DNA of 64,000 bases, taken from NCBI RefSeq assembly GCF_040412425.1, contig NC_089782.1, positions 21,093,122-21,157,121 on the forward strand, given 5' to 3'. The position numbers and the translations under genes were made by a program. Origin of the DNA: Macrobrachium rosenbergii. Taxonomy: Eukaryota > Arthropoda > Malacostraca > Decapoda > Palaemonidae. A model generated the notes under the pieces. That model worked only from the letters and a program-made list of their open reading frames with translations, did no database searches and was not told where the DNA came from. Shown here one piece after another: positions 60,176-64,000 of this stretch (its first letter is position 1; each line of letters starts with the position of its first letter).

Positions 60176-60183
<8 letters not shown>
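59715..60183. other. Unique spacer, no gene seen
   Basis: Balanced composition, repeat-free, nothing recognised. Confidence 0.5.

Positions 60184-60242
<59 letters not shown>
60184..60242. repeat. (GA)n microsatellite
   Basis: GA run of about 59 bp with one GAA slip. Confidence 0.97.
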
Positions 60243-60244
<2 letters not shown>

Positions 60245-60720
60245 ACCCTAATGATTAGCTTGTCAACAGGAGGATATTCAAGTTGGATAACTTTGACGAT
60301 GAACAGTTTACATGGTCTATCAAGCAAAGATATGAGCTTCTTTTCAGTCTTGCTATTTTTTTAAATTTCTAATTGGAAAATTTTCACAATGAATTCTATT
60401 AGTCTTTGTCATCTTTCTTTTCCTTCTTTCAGTTACATTACTCTTTGCGACGTTCTCTGATATTCCATTATGAATATAAATCTTGATATACTGCTGATCC
60501 CCATAGCTTTTATTATCCCCCTTTTTTTTATTCAAGGAAATTTTACATTTTCATCAGTTAGACATGTAGACGAGTTCCATGAGAATCTGTGACAATAATC
60601 ACATTTTGCTTCGATCTGAACATGAATTTGTAAAGAAATGGTAGAAAATAACTGAGAATTTTGAAATACATTATATTATCATACGTTCCACTCCCAGTAA
60701 ATATTAAGAAGCTTTAATCT
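60243..60720. other. Unique spacer, no gene seen
   Basis: AT-rich, nothing recognised. Confidence 0.5.
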
Positions 60721-61230
60721 CCGTAAATCAGTAACTGGCAACATATCCGCCGGGACCGTCACAGCTGGATTAGGGCCTAAGTAAAGGTGACTACTATCAG
60801 CCAATTAGATCACGTCCTCATTTTTAACCCACCAATCAAAGCGCAGCTCGTAGCTCCCACTTGATTATTTGGAAATTGGGGCTAAAAACAAATTTCTTGT
60901 TCCGACCTCAATGCTTCGCTGGCTTGAAATATTATGAAAGGGGGAACTTGGGTTCTTAATTGTGGAATGCAAGCCGAATGAATCGCCGATTTTATTTTTA
61001 ATGAAAAAGAGAATGTCCTAGATAATAATGAGCGCCACGCGAAATTTAAAGGTTATACGTGGCTTTATCAGACGCAAGTGGGCTCATATTTTATTTTTCT
61101 TTGGTACGTGAAGAGCAAGCACAAGCCCTTTTCCTCTATAAAATGTTTTGAGTAGAGTTCTGTCTTGGGTGACCTTTTGCTGGAGGAAGAGGAAAATGGG
61201 ACGCAAGCGCGGTGAGACCGGCGGTAATTA
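60721..61230 (+). promoter_or_regulatory. Promoter-like island: paired CCAAT, TATA-like site
   Basis: Repeat-free and more balanced than its surroundings. TCAGCCAAT (CCAAT at 60801-60805) and ACCAATCA (CCAAT at 60832-60836) lie 31 bp apart, mirroring the pair at 9720/9752. A TATAAAA lies at 61137-61143. An ATG in good context (GAAAATGG, ATG at 61196-61198) follows, with a GTGAGA donor-like word 16 bases further on. A tiny first exon is conceivable but unproven, and the CCAAT pair is 300 bp upstream of the TATA-like site. Confidence 0.25.
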
Positions 61231-61930
61231 AAACGGAAAGGTTAATTCACAGTCAATGCGAAGACTGTTAGGCTTAGCTTGCCTACAGAGTTTTGTTACC
61301 TCCCGCGAAAGGCCCGGAAAGGCGATACGGCTCTCCTTGTCAACAAAGAAGAATCCAAAATCCCTTTTAACGTCTCTCCTAAATCATTGTTTTCCAAAAT
61401 TGTGTTTCGCTCAGTCTTCGTTTTTATGTCGACTATAAAAAATGATTCTGATGAGAGAACCACTTTATCCATTCGAATAAATGTTTGAAGAAATGTGCCA
61501 GAAGATAGAAATTAAGTAAGCCTTAAAAACCTTTTGTCGCGATGAGTATTAACTCAATAATTAAAGAATAGGGCGCGCTATGATATAGGTTAATTGTTTA
61601 ACTAATCTAAATCTTAGCCGATTTGCATACATGCATATGCACATATCCACACGCCAACCTTTCTATACGTGCATGCAATGAATGTTATATCTGCATACAG
61701 GAAAATTAATTTATGCTCACAGGAAACACAATTTAAATACAGGAATGTGTCTTCCATACATCAGGAAAAAGTAGTGAAAGAAACTTTCATGGAAAGAAGT
61801 TTCCAGAAGCTTGGCGAAGTTGGAATTAATCAAGATCCTATGAACCATTTTGCTACTTATCATTTGCCGAAGTGAAATTCATATGTTTGCTCATATGTAT
61901 GACAAGCATATCGAACCACCTTAAGTCACC
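61231..61930. other. Unique spacer, no gene seen
   Basis: Short ORFs (60-69 codons) only; none recognisable. Confidence 0.5.
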
Positions 61931-61985
61931 TTGGTCGGGATTCGAGCCTACCCTCGCCAGAGATATTTACCACTACAACCCTCAG
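61931..61985 (-). mobile_element. tRNA-like fragment, possibly SINE head
   Basis: On the minus strand GGTTGTAGTGG (61980-61970) resembles an A-box and GGCTCGAATCC (61948-61938) is a good B-box. The gap between them is about 10 nt shorter than in a tRNA gene, and the acceptor stem is absent. This is a decayed tRNA-derived piece rather than a working tRNA. Confidence 0.35.
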
Positions 61986-62781
61986 GTATTCTTGCGGGCA
62001 TTACCGAATTCTCAAGACATGAAGTATCAAAGGGTAATTTGATAATAAAAGGATTAACTTGAACTGTTCAAAGTTTCATACACTAGTTTAAATAAACGTA
62101 TTTTACATATTTAAAAACGAGCTTATGTTTACACAAACAATGAAAGCTGCAGGAAATTTGCTTTGTAAGTAATTCCCACATTGTGCCGTAACCTTTCATA
62201 TTTTTCCCCTGTAAGAAATCTTACATGTTAAATGTTTCAGCCGAAATGCTAAAAAATATTACAAATGAACGAATTTTTAAGGTAAATTTACTTGTGATTT
62301 TGTATGTAGTTTTTCATTGTTACAAATGCTTAGTAGGTTTCTGTATACTCGTTCAGATTAGAATAGAAACAGCGCGTATAGAGTATCCATCAGTTATTCA
62401 TTTCGACCTGTACAAGTACAACGATCGCCATGCTTAATATTGAATTCTTGATAAAGAAATTTTCTGTTAGTATTTCTCATTAATATGCACGACATTGTTC
62501 ATGGCTAAAGTAACTTCGGAGAGAACATTCAGGCACAAGTTGATGGCTTAAAATTACGATTGAGTTATGAAATTAGGAAACACTAAAGTACTGCCTATGA
62601 ATGAATTACATATATGTCTTTGTTTTTGTTCCAAGCTCATTAGTTCTTACTTATCGCAGCATTCTTTGTTATCTATATATTATATTTAATTCCAGTACAG
62701 TCCCATTATGTTAAAACAAAACCTGGTTTCTTTACTTTATGGGTTACTTTTTCATTTTAGCAGTGAAGCTGAGACAACATT

Positions 62782-62788
<7 letters not shown>
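61986..62788. other. Unique spacer, no gene seen
   Basis: AT-rich, nothing recognised. Confidence 0.5.

Positions 62789-62846
<58 letters not shown>
62789..62846. repeat. (TC)n microsatellite
   Basis: Pure TC run of about 58 bp. Confidence 0.97.
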
Positions 62847-62848
<2 letters not shown>

Positions 62849-62980
62849 ATTGATATGAGCTATTGAGATATTCTATAGTATTTCATTATGTACAAAGAAA
62901 ACATCCCTCAACGGCGACTATGACTCTTCTGCCACACTCAGATTATGAATCCAGTATTCATTATACATGCGTACATTTAT

Positions 62981-62985
<5 letters not shown>

Positions 62986-63014
<29 letters not shown>
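62986..63014. repeat. (GA)n microsatellite
   Basis: Pure GA run, about 140 bp after the (TC)n run and complementary to it. Confidence 0.97.
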
Positions 63015-63023
<9 letters not shown>

Positions 63024-63191
63024 TTGATTCTATATTTTTATAGCCCTTTGTTGATAACAAACGGGCGTGTAAACTTGAATATCGGTTATTCTAAGTGAAA
63101 GGACACGTCACTTGTTTTGTTGAAACCTGTTGAACGAATTGTTTCTTTTTAGCAATAATACTTACAAAATACCATCAGTATTTAAGGGACA

Positions 63192-63196
<5 letters not shown>

Positions 63197-63235
<39 letters not shown>
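63197..63235. repeat. (GA)n microsatellite
   Basis: Pure GA run of about 39 bp. Confidence 0.97.
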
Positions 63236-63237
<2 letters not shown>

Positions 63238-64000
63238 ACACTTTTATGGACATTGATTACTGAAGGAGCAAGTCCCTTTTATAAAAACCGTTCATTTTTC
63301 TAAAGTCTGGAATGATTCAGTGTTCTAAACTCCTCCGATAGATCTATTATTCATAGTTGCCACAGGGAGCGCTTTGTTAATTTAATGAAATTGATATCTC
63401 TTAAATTCAACGGGAGATTATGAGTAACATTCCTTAGTGTTCCGACATGTCTTTCCCATGATTATCTCTCTTTTTCTCACATTGTACAGACAAGTATATT
63501 CTGTGCTGCGGAATCACAGCAATCGGAAAACGTAGCAGAATCATTCCTGCAATAGATGGATAAAGAATAAGAGAAACATCACATTTGACAGGCAGCACAT
63601 GTGAGAGCAACACCTCGCTGTTCGAAAGGCGAGAGAATTACAGCATTGCTGAGCCGGCTCTTTTTTTTTTTCCTCTCTCTCCCTTTTTTTATTGTGGAGG
63701 TCGGGCTGGATAATTGTGGCGTTTCTCGCACGGAAGGTACGTACATATGAAGCGGATTGCTGCCGTACTCTCGGCGTGCAAATAAACTTTCAGTGTTCTA
63801 ATTGAGCTTGATAATGTCATCACCTGCTTCAGGGGCAAGAGCTGATGTGGGTACGTTAGAACGAATTGTAATGACGGCCAACCGATAAACGATTAAAGCG
63901 AGGGGAACGCCGAGGGCTTTTGCAAAGGGATTCATGATCTGTTTGCAAGTAACCAAGTACGTTTTCATATACCTCACTCGCTGGTGCTGGGAAATGGAGC
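63236..64000. other. Unique spacer; last 350 bp enhancer-like
   Basis: No ORF of note. 63650-63960 is balanced, contains several CG dinucleotides and homeodomain-like cores (GATAATTG, CTAATTGAG, TAATG), and resembles the islands at 45546-46400. The sequence is cut by the window edge. Confidence 0.35.

Overview
This is AT-rich eukaryotic nuclear DNA with no protein-coding gene that I can recognise. Long, nearly pure microsatellites recur every one to two kilobases. They are (TA)n, (TC)n/(GA)n, (TG)n/(CA)n, (ATT)n/(AAT)n and several tetranucleotides, often joined as compound arrays. By eye they cover roughly a tenth of the window. This density and mix, with (TA)n and (TC)n dominant, is best known from decapod crustacean genomes (shrimps, prawns, crabs). 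Decapod origin is therefore an inference from repeat texture, not from any gene. Nothing looks bacterial: there are no dense long ORFs, operons or CRISPR arrays.

Layout: 1-3330 is plain single-copy-like sequence. From 3330 to about 9500 there are large TA/TC/TG arrays and a probable tRNA-derived SINE ending in a TA array (about 5318-5598). 9300-10200 is unusual: paired CCAAT boxes, a TATA-like site, a polypurine tract and very strong G-quadruplex motifs. 10200-40800 alternates unique spacers with arrays, including a perfect AAT/ATT palindrome (19410-19517) and several strong hairpins. 40900-44300 holds the clearest mobile-element material: a 209-bp MITE with perfect 15-bp terminal inverted repeats and near-perfect 8-bp target duplications (40981-41189), a 190-bp tandem duplication (41407-41792), and a 369-bp element with 52-bp inverted ends set between two TA arrays (43794-44162). 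45370-47480 contains a degenerate CAG/TAG tract, enhancer-like sequence, a G-quadruplex and the most GC/CpG-rich patch of the window. 50687-50880 is a 96-bp tandem duplication. 55859-56796 is an 18-unit minisatellite whose repeat length changes along the array. The last 4 kb is relatively array-poor, with another paired CCAAT arrangement.

The simplest reading is an intergenic region or a very large intron, possibly containing regulatory islands. The longest non-repeat ORFs (143-150 codons) are close to chance expectation for this composition and resemble no family I know, so I list none as genes. I found no new gene system. The best leads are structural: the minisatellite with shifting period, the two inverted-repeat elements, the long self-complementary microsatellites, and the CpG/G4 and CCAAT islands.
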